Source of the DNA: Halanaerobium kushneri
GTDB taxonomy: Bacteria > Bacillota > Halanaerobiia > Halanaerobiales > Halanaerobiaceae
Reading direction: 5' to 3'
NCBI RefSeq assembly: GCF_900156285.1
Contig: NZ_FTNC01000019.1
Span: forward strand, 1 to 50,595
DNA length: 50,595 bases
Shown here: positions 33,612 through 43,069 of the stretch, piece by piece
Numbering within the stretch: position 1 is the stretch's first letter
How the letters are laid out: each line of letters begins with the position of its first letter
The notes under the pieces: model-generated
Database searches by the model: none
What the model was told of the DNA's origin: nothing
What the model saw: only the letters and a program-made list of their open reading frames with translations
Position numbers and translations under genes: made by a program

Positions 33612-36002
33612 ATGGATAATAATCAGGTTAAATGGTATAAAAGTTTAATAGTTAAAGTTAACTGGATTATAATTTTAATTTTAATCATTTTTATTTCAAT
33701 TTTAAGTTGGTCAATTAATGAACTTGCTTCTGAAGAAATAAGTGATCAGGTTAAAGAAGTTAATTTAGAAAATGCAAAGTCTTTAAAAACTAATGTTAAT
33801 GACTTTTTAGATGATACTGAAAATATTATTAATTTAACAGCTTCTTTTATTGGTCACCATTTAGATAACGATCAAGAAATTCTGGAATTGTTAGAACAGG
33901 TTAAAGAAGAATATTCAGTTTTTAAATATATTTATTTTGCAGACACCAATGGTAAAATGATTATTCATCCTGGAGTATATTTAAGTTCAGAATATAATCC
34001 CGGAGAGAGAGTTTGGTATAAAAAGGCTGTTAAAAAAGATAGGTTAATCTGGACAGACTCTTATTTGGATGCAAATGACAGGTATCTTATGATCACCGTC
34101 GCTTTACCAATTAAAAATGAAAAGGGAGAGCTCTTGGGAGTTTTAGCGGGTGATATTTTACTTGATCAATTAAGCAGTACAATTGCCAGTAAAAAAATGG
34201 GGCAAACAGGTTATACATATATAGCCAATCAAAGTGGAGAAATTATAGCTCACCCCAATTTCGAACTTGTTAAAAATAAATATAATATCAATAATCTATT
34301 TAATTATGGTCAAGTTTATAATGAACAGATTGGTTCTTTGAACTATAAAAGGGATGATGAACAAATTTTAGCTTCTTTTGTATCCCTGGATCGTTTAAAT
34401 AGTATTATTTTTTCTCAAATTAACACAGAAGAAGCTTTTTTAGTCAGAGATAAATTAAAATCTCTTATTTTTAAAATAAGTTTAATAATATTATTTATTT
34501 TAATTCTAACAGTATATTTAATTAACAAAAAATATTTACTTAAACCACTTCATCAGTTAATTAATAATATTATAAAGGTAGCAAAGGGAGATTTTGAAGT
34601 CCAAATTAATAGTAATAGAGAAGATGAAATTGGCAAATTAGCTCAAAATTTTAATTATATGACAGAAGAAATTTCTGCTGCTTATCAGCAGTTAGAAGCC
34701 TATAATCAAGAAATTACTGCTTTAAATGAAAATCTAGAGTATCAGGCATATCATGATCCCTTAACTCAACTGGCTAATAGAAGAAATTTTAGGGAAAGAT
34801 TAGATTCAGTCTTAGCTAATAAAAATGAGGGTTCCATTATTTTACTTGATTTTGATAACTTTAAAGAAATCAATGACACCTTTGGCCACATATATGGGGA
34901 TAACCTATTAAAAAAATTTAGTCAGTTATTACTCAATTCTTTTTCGGATAATGTCTTTGTCGCCAGATATGGTGGGGATGAATTTTTGCTTCTTTTAAAA
35001 GGGATTAATTCGAGTTATGAAATAAAGGAATATATTTATAAATTAGAAGCTTTGGTAGCCAGGCCATTTTTAATTGAAGAAAGTGAATTTTATCTTGATT
35101 TTAGTTTAGGAATAAGCTGTTTCCCAAAAGATTCTAACGATAGTTACGAATTAATTACAATGGCAGACACTGCAATGTATCAGGCCAAAGAAAGCTACAA
35201 TCAGGATTATCTGTTTTACCAGCCTGATATGTTTAATAAAATAAAGAATAAACAGGATATCAGAAAAATTCTTCGTCTGGCACTTAAAAATAATGGCTTT
35301 AAATTGAAATATCAACCTCAAGTTAACACTAAAACCGGAAATGTGGAAACTTTAGAGGCTCTAATTAGATTAAAAAATTATTCTATATCTCCTGCAGAAT
35401 TCATTCCTGTGGCAGAAGAAAGTGGATTAATTATTGAAATATCAAGGTGGGTTACAAAGAGAGCAATTAAAGATTTAGCTGTTTTGAACAAGAAAAAAAA
35501 TAAATCTTTAAAAATCTCTATTAACTTTTCTGTGCAGCAGTTAAATGATCTGGATTATATTAATTTTATTGAGGAAAATATGAGAGCAAATAAGGTAAAT
35601 TTTGAGAATTTAGAAATTGAAATTACAGAAAGTCTCCTAATTCATCAGGAACAAAAGGCTATTAATTATTTGAATCAACTTACTGATCTGGGAATTAAAC
35701 TTGCTTTAGATGATTTTGGAACCGGATATTCTTCTTTAAATTATTTAACCTATATCTCTTTTTCAAAAGTCAAATTAGATAAGATATTAATTGAAGAATT
35801 CTTAGAATATGATAATATTAACACTATTGATAGTTTAATTAGTTTGTTCCACAGTATGGAATTACCAGTTGTAGCTGAAGGTGTAGAAACAGAAAAACAG
35901 TTAGCTAAGTTAAAAACTGCTAACTGTGATTATATACAGGGATATATATTTAGCAAACCTCTTGTCTTTTCTCAAATAATTGAAAAAATAGATCAATTAT
36001 AA
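33612..36002 (+). CDS. Cache-HAMP-GGDEF-EAL cyclic-di-GMP turnover protein
   Basis: A 796-residue inner-membrane protein. Helix 1 spans about 12-32 (IIILILIIFISILSW). The extracytoplasmic dCache sensor spans about 35-285 and includes GVYLSSEYNPGERVWYKKA. Helix 2 spans about 288-310, and HAMP and a coiled coil run to about 375. The GGDEF domain has DPLTQLANRR and a full RYGGDEF but no RxxD I-site five residues upstream. The EAL domain keeps TLEALIRLK, NFS, EITESLL, DDFGTGYSS, KLDK, AEGVETE and QGY, so both activities look possible. It is one of only two clear plus-strand genes in the window and diverges from the HD-GYP gene. The ligand sensed is unknown. Confidence 0.94.
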   Translation: MDNNQVKWYKSLIVKVNWIIILILIIFISILSWSINELASEEISDQVKEVNLENAKSLKTNVNDFLDDTENIINLTASFIGHHLDNDQEILELLEQVKEEYSVFKYIYFADTNGKMIIHPGVYLSSEYNPGERVWYKKAVKKDRLIWTDSYLDANDRYLMITVALPIKNEKGELLGVLAGDILLDQLSSTIASKKMGQTGYTYIANQSGEIIAHPNFELVKNKYNINNLFNYGQVYNEQIGSLNYKRDDEQILASFVSLDRLNSIIFSQINTEEAFLVRDKLKSLIFKISLIILFILILTVYLINKKYLLKPLHQLINNIIKVAKGDFEVQINSNREDEIGKLAQNFNYMTEEISAAYQQLEAYNQEITALNENLEYQAYHDPLTQLANRRNFRERLDSVLANKNEGSIILLDFDNFKEINDTFGHIYGDNLLKKFSQLLLNSFSDNVFVARYGGDEFLLLLKGINSSYEIKEYIYKLEALVARPFLIEESEFYLDFSLGISCFPKDSNDSYELITMADTAMYQAKESYNQDYLFYQPDMFNKIKNKQDIRKILRLALKNNGFKLKYQPQVNTKTGNVETLEALIRLKNYSISPAEFIPVAEESGLIIEISRWVTKRAIKDLAVLNKKKNKSLKISINFSVQQLNDLDYINFIEENMRANKVNFENLEIEITESLLIHQEQKAINYLNQLTDLGIKLALDDFGTGYSSLNYLTYISFSKVKLDKILIEEFLEYDNINTIDSLISLFHSMELPVVAEGVETEKQLAKLKTANCDYIQGYIFSKPLVFSQIIEKIDQL

Positions 36003-36081
36003 TCATAAATCTTTTAAAATAAACAATTTTATTATGATAAACAAACTGATTAATAAAAATCTATTTTATCAAAATCAGATT

Positions 36082-36137
36082 ATACTTCCAGAGTAGACAC
36101 TCCAAAGCAGTAAAACAGACTATCTACCTGGAAGTAT
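36082..36137 (+). terminator. Terminator after the GGDEF-EAL gene
   Basis: A 15-bp stem with one bulge (36082-36096, ATACTTCCAG then AGTAGA; 36123-36137, TCTACCTGGAAGTAT) and a 26-base loop precede TATTTTTTAA on the plus strand. It separates two convergent genes. Confidence 0.8.
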
Positions 36138-36143
36138 TATTTT

Positions 36144-37103
36144 TTAACGATGGATTTCATCTTTTTTACCCTGATATACCTCAACCTGTTCCCAGGTGGG
36201 CAGCCCCTCTATGTCACCCTTAACAGTAATACAGAGAGCTCCAACTAAATTAGCAAGTTCCACAGCTTCTTTAATTGGTAATTCTCTTAAGAGACCGCTG
36301 ATTAGACCGGCTGCAAAAGCATCTCCAGCTCCAATTAAATCCACAATATTATCAACACAGTACGGTTCAACATGCTCGATCTTATCCCCCTGATAATATA
36401 ATGCTCCTTCTGCTCCAATTTTTAATACTATCAGAGAACCGGGGTCCATCATTTCATAAAAGCCCTTAATAATCTCTTCTGGATCAGAAAGTCCAAGTAA
36501 TATTTCTCCTTCTTCAACTCCCGGGAGCAAAACATTAACCTGAGGAATAATCTTTAACATGACCTCTCTCATTTCTTCAATTGAATCCCAGAGTTTAAGT
36601 CTTAAATTAGGATCAAAAGAAATTTTTAAATTATTTTCCCTGGCCACTTTTAAAGCCTCAAAAAATGCCTCTCGAGCACTTGAGCTTAAAGCGGGGGTAA
36701 TCCCTGTTAAATGAAGATGTCTGGCATTTTTTATATAATTTTCATCTATATCTTCTTTGCTGAGATGACTGGCAGCAGAATTATCACGATAATAAAAAAC
36801 TTTTGGTTCCTTGGTTGTATGCATCTCTTTGATCAATAATCCGGTTCTGTGATCTTTATCCCTTTTAACCTGAGAGACATCTACTCCCTCACCCCGCACA
36901 AAAAATTCTACATAATCTCCAAGAGGGTCCTTACCCAGTTTACTAATCCAGCCAGAATTGAACCCAAGTCTTCTGACCCCAATTGCAACATTGGATTCTG
37001 CTCCTGCTATATATTTAGAAAAATTATTTAAATACTTTAAAGATCCTACTTCACCTGGTGCCATAGCCGCCATTGTCTCTCCAATAGTAACAAGATCAAT
37101 CAT
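36144..37103 (-). CDS. PfkB-family sugar kinase (2-dehydro-3-deoxygluconate kinase-like)
   Basis: A 319-residue ribokinase-fold enzyme that phosphorylates a sugar or sugar acid with ATP. The N-terminal TIGETMAAMAP and GAESNVAIGVRRLG, the middle ITPALSSSAREAF and FDPNLRLKLW, and the C-terminal GAGDAFAAGL (anion hole and catalytic Asp) fit the KdgK subgroup. ATG 37103 follows AGGAGGA. It is the last of three genes with another KdgK-like kinase and the KDPG aldolase, though a hairpin separates it from the kinase upstream. Having two such kinases suggests that one uses a different acid, such as 2-keto-3-deoxygalactonate or a 5-keto acid. Confidence 0.85.
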   Translation of the reverse strand: MIDLVTIGETMAAMAPGEVGSLKYLNNFSKYIAGAESNVAIGVRRLGFNSGWISKLGKDPLGDYVEFFVRGEGVDVSQVKRDKDHRTGLLIKEMHTTKEPKVFYYRDNSAASHLSKEDIDENYIKNARHLHLTGITPALSSSAREAFFEALKVARENNLKISFDPNLRLKLWDSIEEMREVMLKIIPQVNVLLPGVEEGEILLGLSDPEEIIKGFYEMMDPGSLIVLKIGAEGALYYQGDKIEHVEPYCVDNIVDLIGAGDAFAAGLISGLLRELPIKEAVELANLVGALCITVKGDIEGLPTWEQVEVYQGKKDEIHR

Positions 37104-37158
37104 TTGAAATTCCTCCTAAAAAAATAAAAATTTGTATTTAATGCTAAAATTGAAAAAA

Positions 37159-37184
37159 AGGCCACAGCCTGAAGCTGCAGCCTT
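37159..37184 (-). terminator. Terminator between the two sugar kinases
   Basis: A 10-bp stem with two G-U pairs (AAGGCCACAG 37159-37168 with CTGCAGCCTT 37175-37184) is followed on the minus strand by TTTTTTC. It follows the kinase ending at 37211, so the next kinase may depend on read-through or its own promoter. Confidence 0.75.
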
Positions 37185-37210
37185 CTTTAAGGAATAGAAT
37201 TATTAACTAT

Positions 37211-38233
37211 TTATCTTTTAACTCTACCGGAAGCATTTCCTCCAGCTAGAGTTTCTACCTCTTTAACACTCACATGGTTAAAGTCACCAGGGATTGACTG
37301 TTTTAAAGCAGATGCGGCAGCACCAAACTCAGCAGCTTCCTGAAGTTCTTTACCAGTTACTAGAGAATAAATTAAACCACCGGCAAAAGAATCTCCTCCA
37401 CCCACACGGTCAATAATAGTGATTTCATATTTGGTTGACTGAACAAAGTTTTCTCCATCAAAGAGAACAACTAACCAGCCATTATTAGAAGCACTGTGAC
37501 TAATTCTTAAGTGACTTCCTACTAATTCTAAGTCAAAGCGGTCAATTAACTGTTTAGCAACATCCTTATAACCTTCAACATTGAGGTCACCACCAGTAAT
37601 ATCAGAACCACTCTTAATATCAAATACCATTTCGGCATCTTCTTCATTGGCAATTACAACATCTGTATATTCCATTAAACCTTCCATTACCTTACCAGCT
37701 CTTTCTCGGCTCCAGAGCTTAGCACGGTAGTTAAGGTCACAGCTTACTTTTACACCATGTTTTTTAGCAGCCTTAACAGCTTCTAAAGTAACATCAGACA
37801 TCTGCTCACTTAAAGCAGGAGTAATACCAGTATAGTGGAACCAGTCTACATCAGCAAAAATTTCTTCCCAGTCAAAATCTGCACTTTCAGCTTCAGCAAT
37901 TGCAGAATGAGCTCTATCATAAACTACGTTAGATGGTCTCTGACTGGCACCATTTTCACAATAGTAGATTCCTAAACGGTCTCCACCACGAGCAATATAA
38001 TCTGTTTTAACACCAAAACGACGTACTTCATTTAAAGCTGCCTGACCAATTGGGTTATCAGGTAACTTAGTAACAAAGCGAGCATCTAAACCATAGTTAG
38101 CTAAAGATACTGCAGTATTTGCTTCTCCACCACCATAAATAACGTTAAAAGTATCTGCCTGAATAAAACGCTCATGATCCGGTGGGGTCAAACGTAACAT
38201 AATTTCTCCAAAAGTAACAACTTTCTTAGACAT
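37211..38233 (-). CDS. kdgK: 2-dehydro-3-deoxygluconate kinase
   Basis: A 340-residue PfkB kinase making 2-keto-3-deoxy-6-phosphogluconate, the substrate of the neighbouring aldolase. TFGEIMLRLTPPDHERF, YGGGEANTAVSLANYGL, HYTGITPALSEQ, CDLNYRAKLW and GGGDSFAGGL are characteristic of the bacterial KdgK group; in the last motif Gly replaces the usual Ala, but the catalytic Asp is kept. ATG 38233 follows AGGAGG. It has a good promoter at 38288-38316. Together with eda it forms the lower ketogluconate pathway giving pyruvate and glyceraldehyde 3-phosphate. Confidence 0.92.
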   Translation of the reverse strand: MSKKVVTFGEIMLRLTPPDHERFIQADTFNVIYGGGEANTAVSLANYGLDARFVTKLPDNPIGQAALNEVRRFGVKTDYIARGGDRLGIYYCENGASQRPSNVVYDRAHSAIAEAESADFDWEEIFADVDWFHYTGITPALSEQMSDVTLEAVKAAKKHGVKVSCDLNYRAKLWSRERAGKVMEGLMEYTDVVIANEEDAEMVFDIKSGSDITGGDLNVEGYKDVAKQLIDRFDLELVGSHLRISHSASNNGWLVVLFDGENFVQSTKYEITIIDRVGGGDSFAGGLIYSLVTGKELQEAAEFGAAASALKQSIPGDFNHVSVKEVETLAGGNASGRVKR

Positions 38234-38287
38234 AATATAAAAACCTCCTGATAATTTTTGAATTAAATTTGATTTAAATAAATGATA

Positions 38288-38316
38288 ATCCTATATTAAA
38301 AACTTAACAGTGTCAA
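38288..38316 (-). promoter_or_regulatory. Promoter of kdgK
   Basis: On the minus strand a perfect TTGACA (38311-38316) and TAGGAT (38288-38293) are 17 bases apart, 55 bases ahead of the kdgK ATG. The -35 overlaps ACAGTGT (38308-38314), a motif also present in the palindrome upstream of eda. Confidence 0.6.
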
Positions 38317-38418
38317 AATGAACAATTCAAAATAGAATCTACATCTGCCAGTAAAATTGATCTTTCAGCTGGCTAAACTTCTCAGAGATATGAGGGCAAC
38401 CAACCCACCCTTCTTAAC

Positions 38419-38632
38419 TAGAAGAAATGATATTAAATTTTTATGAATTAGAATTTTTACTAGAATAACTTAATGAATATCTCCGCTAACTCAGCTCGAA
38501 AGACACGATGTCTTGAGCTGACCGCAGCACAGGAGGTGCTGATCGGGAAGGTAAGCTGAGTTAGCTGAGAGATGAATTTTAGTTATTCTTAAAAATTATT
38601 CTGAAATAAAAATTTAATTCATTTCTGCTCTG
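38419..38632. repeat. Nested palindromic element with GC-rich multi-hairpin core
   Basis: Most of the eda-kdgK gap is one large, imperfect inverted repeat. The AT-rich outer arms (for example AGAATAACT 38462-38470 and AGTTATTCT 38581-38589) extend outward to GAAGAAATGATATTAAATTT on the left, facing the eda 3' end on the right. The core 38485-38565 (81 bp, about 54% G+C by count) closes with a perfect 12-bp stem, GCTAACTCAGCT/AGCTGAGTTAGC. It holds two inner hairpins: AAGACA-CGA-TGTCTT at 38500-38514 and CAGCAC-AGGAG-GTGCTG at 38525-38541. AGCTC (38493-38497) can pair instead with GAGCT (38515-38519). It may be a mobile palindrome or a structured RNA; I do not recognise a family. Confidence 0.7.
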
Positions 38633-39264
38633 GCTTCCTTAATCAATCTAATAAACTCTTTAGCTGTTTCTGTTACCTGCTCATAGTCTCCTGTCTTAGC
38701 ACCTTTACTTAGAGAACTACCAACACCAACTGCTAAACTACCAGCTTTAATCCAATCTTTAACATTATCTAAACTAACTCCACCAGTAGGCATTAGAGGT
38801 GCCTGTGGTAGAGGACCTTTAACAGCCTTAATAATCTTAGGACCAAATAAAGTAGCAGGGAATATCTTAACAATATCTGCACCAAATTTCATAGCTTTAA
38901 CTACTTCAGTTACACTCATTGCACCAGGCATAACAGCTTTTTGATAGCGGTTACACATCGCAATAGTTTCTTCATCAAGTGATGGAGAAACTATATACTC
39001 TGCACCAGCTAAAATACAGGCACGAGCAGTTTCAGCATCTAAAACTGATCCAGCACCAATTAAAATTTCATCTCTGCTGTACTCATCAGTTAACTGCTTA
39101 ATTACATCTACAGCTCCAGGAACAGTCATTGTAATTTCAATTGCATCAATACCACCAGCTTTTACAGCTTCAGTAATTTTTAATGCTTTTTCCGCATTTT
39201 CAGCTCTAACAACAGCCACAATCCCAGTCTCTTCAATTCTCTTTAAATCTTCAACTTTACTCAT
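38614..39264 (-). CDS. eda: KDPG/KHG aldolase
   Basis: A 216-residue class I aldolase that cleaves 2-keto-3-deoxy-6-phosphogluconate to pyruvate and glyceraldehyde 3-phosphate (and often 4-hydroxy-2-oxoglutarate). VAVVRAENAEKA near residues 17-28, the catalytic Glu in AIEITMTVPGA, GAGSVLDAETA, the Schiff-base Lys in DIVKIFPA and PTGGVSLDN are all in place. ATG 39264 follows AAAGGAGGC. It is the first gene of the ketodeoxygluconate set, with a palindrome at 39346-39370 upstream. Its last codons form part of the right arm of the large inverted repeat. Confidence 0.96.
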   Translation of the reverse strand: MSKVEDLKRIEETGIVAVVRAENAEKALKITEAVKAGGIDAIEITMTVPGAVDVIKQLTDEYSRDEILIGAGSVLDAETARACILAGAEYIVSPSLDEETIAMCNRYQKAVMPGAMSVTEVVKAMKFGADIVKIFPATLFGPKIIKAVKGPLPQAPLMPTGGVSLDNVKDWIKAGSLAVGVGSSLSKGAKTGDYEQVTETAKEFIRLIKEARAEMN

Positions 39265-39345
39265 TAAATAAGCCTCCTTTTAATTTTAAAACTTTCCAGA
39301 AACAGCTCAGCATCCTATTCGAATCTCTCAGCCGGTATTTTAAGA

Positions 39346-39370
39346 CAGTGTTTCTAATAGTAAAACACTG
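39346..39370 (-). promoter_or_regulatory. Operator-like palindrome upstream of eda
   Basis: CAGTGTTT (39346-39353) and AAACACTG (39363-39370) form a perfect 8-bp inverted repeat with a 9-base spacer, 82-106 bases upstream of the eda ATG. A KdgR-type regulator is a natural candidate, but none is encoded in the window. Confidence 0.4.
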
Positions 39371-39462
39371 TTTTATTTATATCTCGTTTTATATTATTCT
39401 ATACTCAAAGCCATATTCCTTCTTTTTTTAGAAAAAAATTTAAAATTTTATTTAAAAAACAG

Positions 39463-39486
39463 AAAGAGCCCTAAAAAGGGCCCTTT
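39463..39486 (-). terminator. Terminator after serS
   Basis: AAAGAGCCCT and AGGGCCCTTT (39463-39486) form a 10-bp stem with one G-U pair, followed on the minus strand by CTGTTTTTTAAAT. Confidence 0.85.
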
Positions 39487-39518
39487 TAATTACAATATTA
39501 TCTTTTTAAGTTAAAATA

Positions 39519-40790
<1,272 letters not shown>

Positions 40791-40871
40791 TTATTCCCCC
40801 TTAAAATTTATTTTTAATCAAAATTGATATAGATCTGATTTTTAAAAAAAATTAAAAAATCATCTTAAAAA

Positions 40872-41115
40872 CAAAAAAATCTCTCCCTAAAAAAGGGACG
40901 AGATTGCTCGTGGTGCCACCCTAATGACAGAAAAACTGCCGCTTAAATAGTTTTAACGGGCCCAACCGGTTCAGCTTAATCATTATATTTTCAGCTTCAC
41001 AGCTCCAGACTGGATTCGAAAAATTAACTGACTGATTTGCAGCAGCCATCAGCTCTCTAATTTCAGTTAATTAATCTACTAATGTCTTTCTCAGCTTTTA
41101 TAAAATTGGCTATTT
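40872..41115 (-). ncRNA. T-box riboswitch controlling serS
   Basis: The minus strand carries the conserved T-box sequence AGGGTGGCACCACG (40909-40922), directly followed by a terminator stem (AATCTCGTCCC with AGGGAGAGATT) and a T run at 40872-40907. Stem I is upstream, with AGAGAGCTGATGG and related elements around 41045-41100. A GAA-TCC-A segment puts the serine codon UCC at 41012-41014 as the probable specifier. Uncharged tRNA-Ser would pair at both points and prevent termination. Together with the rest of 40788-41312 this accounts for the gene-free stretch; 41158-41312 shows nothing else. Confidence 0.92.
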
Positions 41116-41128
41116 AATTATTATGCCT

Positions 41129-41157
41129 ATTATATTACAGCAGATTTCTAAATTCAA
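41129..41157 (-). promoter_or_regulatory. Promoter of the T-box/serS transcript
   Basis: TTGAAT (41152-41157) and TATAAT (41129-41134) on the minus strand are 17 bases apart, just upstream of stem I of the T-box, giving a leader of about 335 bases. Confidence 0.7.
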
Positions 41158-41312
41158 GTTAAAATAATAATTTATAAAAATAACTGCACTGAAAAAGAAT
41201 ATTTTTTTATTTAATTTTAGATTTTTTAATTCTGCTGCTCTAAAATAAACTATTATAAATACTTTTTACAGTACAGTCATTTTGTTTTTTACAAATCTTA
41301 AAAAAATGTTAA

Positions 41313-41780
41313 TCATTTATTTTCTGTAATATTATCATGAATTATTTTCATAAATTCTTCAAACTGCTTATAATAACTTGCTGTATTAAATTCTACAACA
41401 AAATTTTCCTTACCTCCAGTTATTACTCTAAAATTTCCATTTAACATGCAGATATCTAACTCCACACTATCAATTTTATCATAATAAATTCTCTTTAATT
41501 TATAACCAAGATAATTATCATTTATTTCTTTAAATCCTTCCTCCATAAACAAAATACCATAATTAGTTGCTATTAAAAGCTTGGCTGGACTAATTGTCTC
41601 TGGTTTTAAATCAGGAGAATCCATACTTTTTCTTTGAATAAAGATTACATCTATAATATCTTTATTTTCCAAAAACAGGGTGTCATTTTGCAGCACTCTT
41701 CTCAACATATAATGAGCCTCATAGCCTTTTTCCAGGATTCCAGTTACCTTTTTGTTAACTCTTTCTTTATCTTTTATCAT
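41313..41780 (-). CDS. Hypothetical protein with PH-like domain
   Basis: A 155-residue soluble protein. The middle and C terminus (LLIATNYGILFMEEG, YKLKRIYYDKIDSVELD, FRVITGGKENFVVEF, then a helix ending in FMKIIHDN) have the strand pattern of bacterial PH-like (YokE/bPH) domains: a short protein with several strands and one C-terminal helix. ATG 41780 follows GAGGAGGC. It lies upstream of serS and downstream of alr, separated by gaps of about 100 bases or more, so no firm operon link exists. No function can be given. Confidence 0.75.
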   Translation of the reverse strand: MIKDKERVNKKVTGILEKGYEAHYMLRRVLQNDTLFLENKDIIDVIFIQRKSMDSPDLKPETISPAKLLIATNYGILFMEEGFKEINDNYLGYKLKRIYYDKIDSVELDICMLNGNFRVITGGKENFVVEFNTASYYKQFEEFMKIIHDNITENK

Positions 41781-41881
41781 ATTTGCCTCCTCATAATTTA
41801 AAAAATTATTATTAAATTCTAAGCAAAAATTTGAGAACTTATTAAAAGTTTATCAATCTCAAATGCAAAAATCCAATTTAA

Positions 41882-43009
41882 TTACAAATATATCCTTTTT
41901 AGTCTTTCACTTAAATTACATATTATTTCATAATTGATAGTCCCTACTAAATCAGCTATCTCTGTAGCACTTATCTCTTCCTTACTCTGTTTTCCAATTA
42001 AGACAACTTCATCTCCAACTTCAACATTTTCTATCTGCTCAACACTGACAATAGTCTGTCCCATACAAACTCTACCTCTAATTGGAGCTCTCTTTCCGTT
42101 AATTAAAACCTCTCCCTGATTTGATAAAAGTCTTGGATAACCATCCTTATAACCAATTGGTAAAACTGCTATCCTCTCATCTTTTTCAGTTGTATAGGTA
42201 GAACCATAACTGACGGCTGAACCTGCAGGCAGAGTTCTAAGCTGAACAATTCTTGTTTTAAATGATAAAAGTGGCTTTAAATAGGCTTCATTTTTTAATT
42301 GATTGGATGGAAGTAGACCATAGAGCATAATTCCCGGTCTAACTAAATCCAGCGAAGTTTTAGCTAGATCTATTACAGCTGCACTGTTAGCTATATGTAG
42401 CTGAGGTAATTTAAAACCAGCGGCTTTAATTTTATTTAAAGCTGATTTAAATCTTTTTAGCTGCTTAAAAGAAAATTCCTTGTTTTTTTCATCTGCCCTG
42501 GCAAAATGGCTAAAAACACCCTCGACTTTAATATTTTTCAATTTTTCTGCTAACTGATAAATCTCAAGCAAATCCTCTGGAAAGAATCCAATTCTTCCCA
42601 TACCTGTATCAAATTTTAAATGAACTTTAATTATTTTATTCGCTTTAATTCCAACCTGATTTAAAGCTTTTAAAGTATTTATACTGGCAGCGGTCTGAAT
42701 TAAATCTCCCTTAATAATATCCTGGTACTGTGAATCCAGTACCTCAGCCAGAACTAAAATTGGTTTTTTTATTCCTGCCTCTCTTAATTCAATACCTTCA
42801 TCCGGGCTACCAACACAGAAATATTCCACTCCCAGCTGAGATAATTTTTTAGCTACCTTTGCTGCCCCATGACCATAGGCATTCGCCTTAACTACTGCTG
42901 CAATCTTAGTCTCTGAGTTGATTTTCCTGCGAATAAATTTATAATTATGCTCTAAAGCACTAAGATCAATTTCAATCCAGGCGGGTCTTTTTAAATATTG
43001 TTCCATCAT
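41882..43009 (-). CDS. alr: Alanine racemase
   Basis: A 375-residue PLP enzyme that interconverts L- and D-alanine for peptidoglycan. The PLP lysine is Lys41 in VVKANAYGHGA, and the second catalytic base is the Tyr in AVSYGSTYTTE. FDTGMGRIGF, HIANSAAV, VRPGIMLYG and RVCMGQTIV are the other family motifs. Two ATG codons begin the frame at 43009; GGAGGT suits either. The adjacent, broken alanine dehydrogenase gene completes an alanine-metabolism pair. Confidence 0.96.
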   Translation of the reverse strand: MMEQYLKRPAWIEIDLSALEHNYKFIRRKINSETKIAAVVKANAYGHGAAKVAKKLSQLGVEYFCVGSPDEGIELREAGIKKPILVLAEVLDSQYQDIIKGDLIQTAASINTLKALNQVGIKANKIIKVHLKFDTGMGRIGFFPEDLLEIYQLAEKLKNIKVEGVFSHFARADEKNKEFSFKQLKRFKSALNKIKAAGFKLPQLHIANSAAVIDLAKTSLDLVRPGIMLYGLLPSNQLKNEAYLKPLLSFKTRIVQLRTLPAGSAVSYGSTYTTEKDERIAVLPIGYKDGYPRLLSNQGEVLINGKRAPIRGRVCMGQTIVSVEQIENVEVGDEVVLIGKQSKEEISATEIADLVGTINYEIICNLSERLKRIYL

Positions 43010-43069
43010 TTTACCTCCATCAACTGCTTTAACTTATCTATATAAATACTAATCAAATTATTATACTTT

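Noticed and set aside
6711-38357. Shared 12-mer TGCCAGTAAAAT at 6711-6722 and 38346-38357, both upstream of sugar genes
   Set aside because: Many 12-base matches are expected by chance in 50 kb of AT-rich DNA, and the positions relative to the promoters differ.
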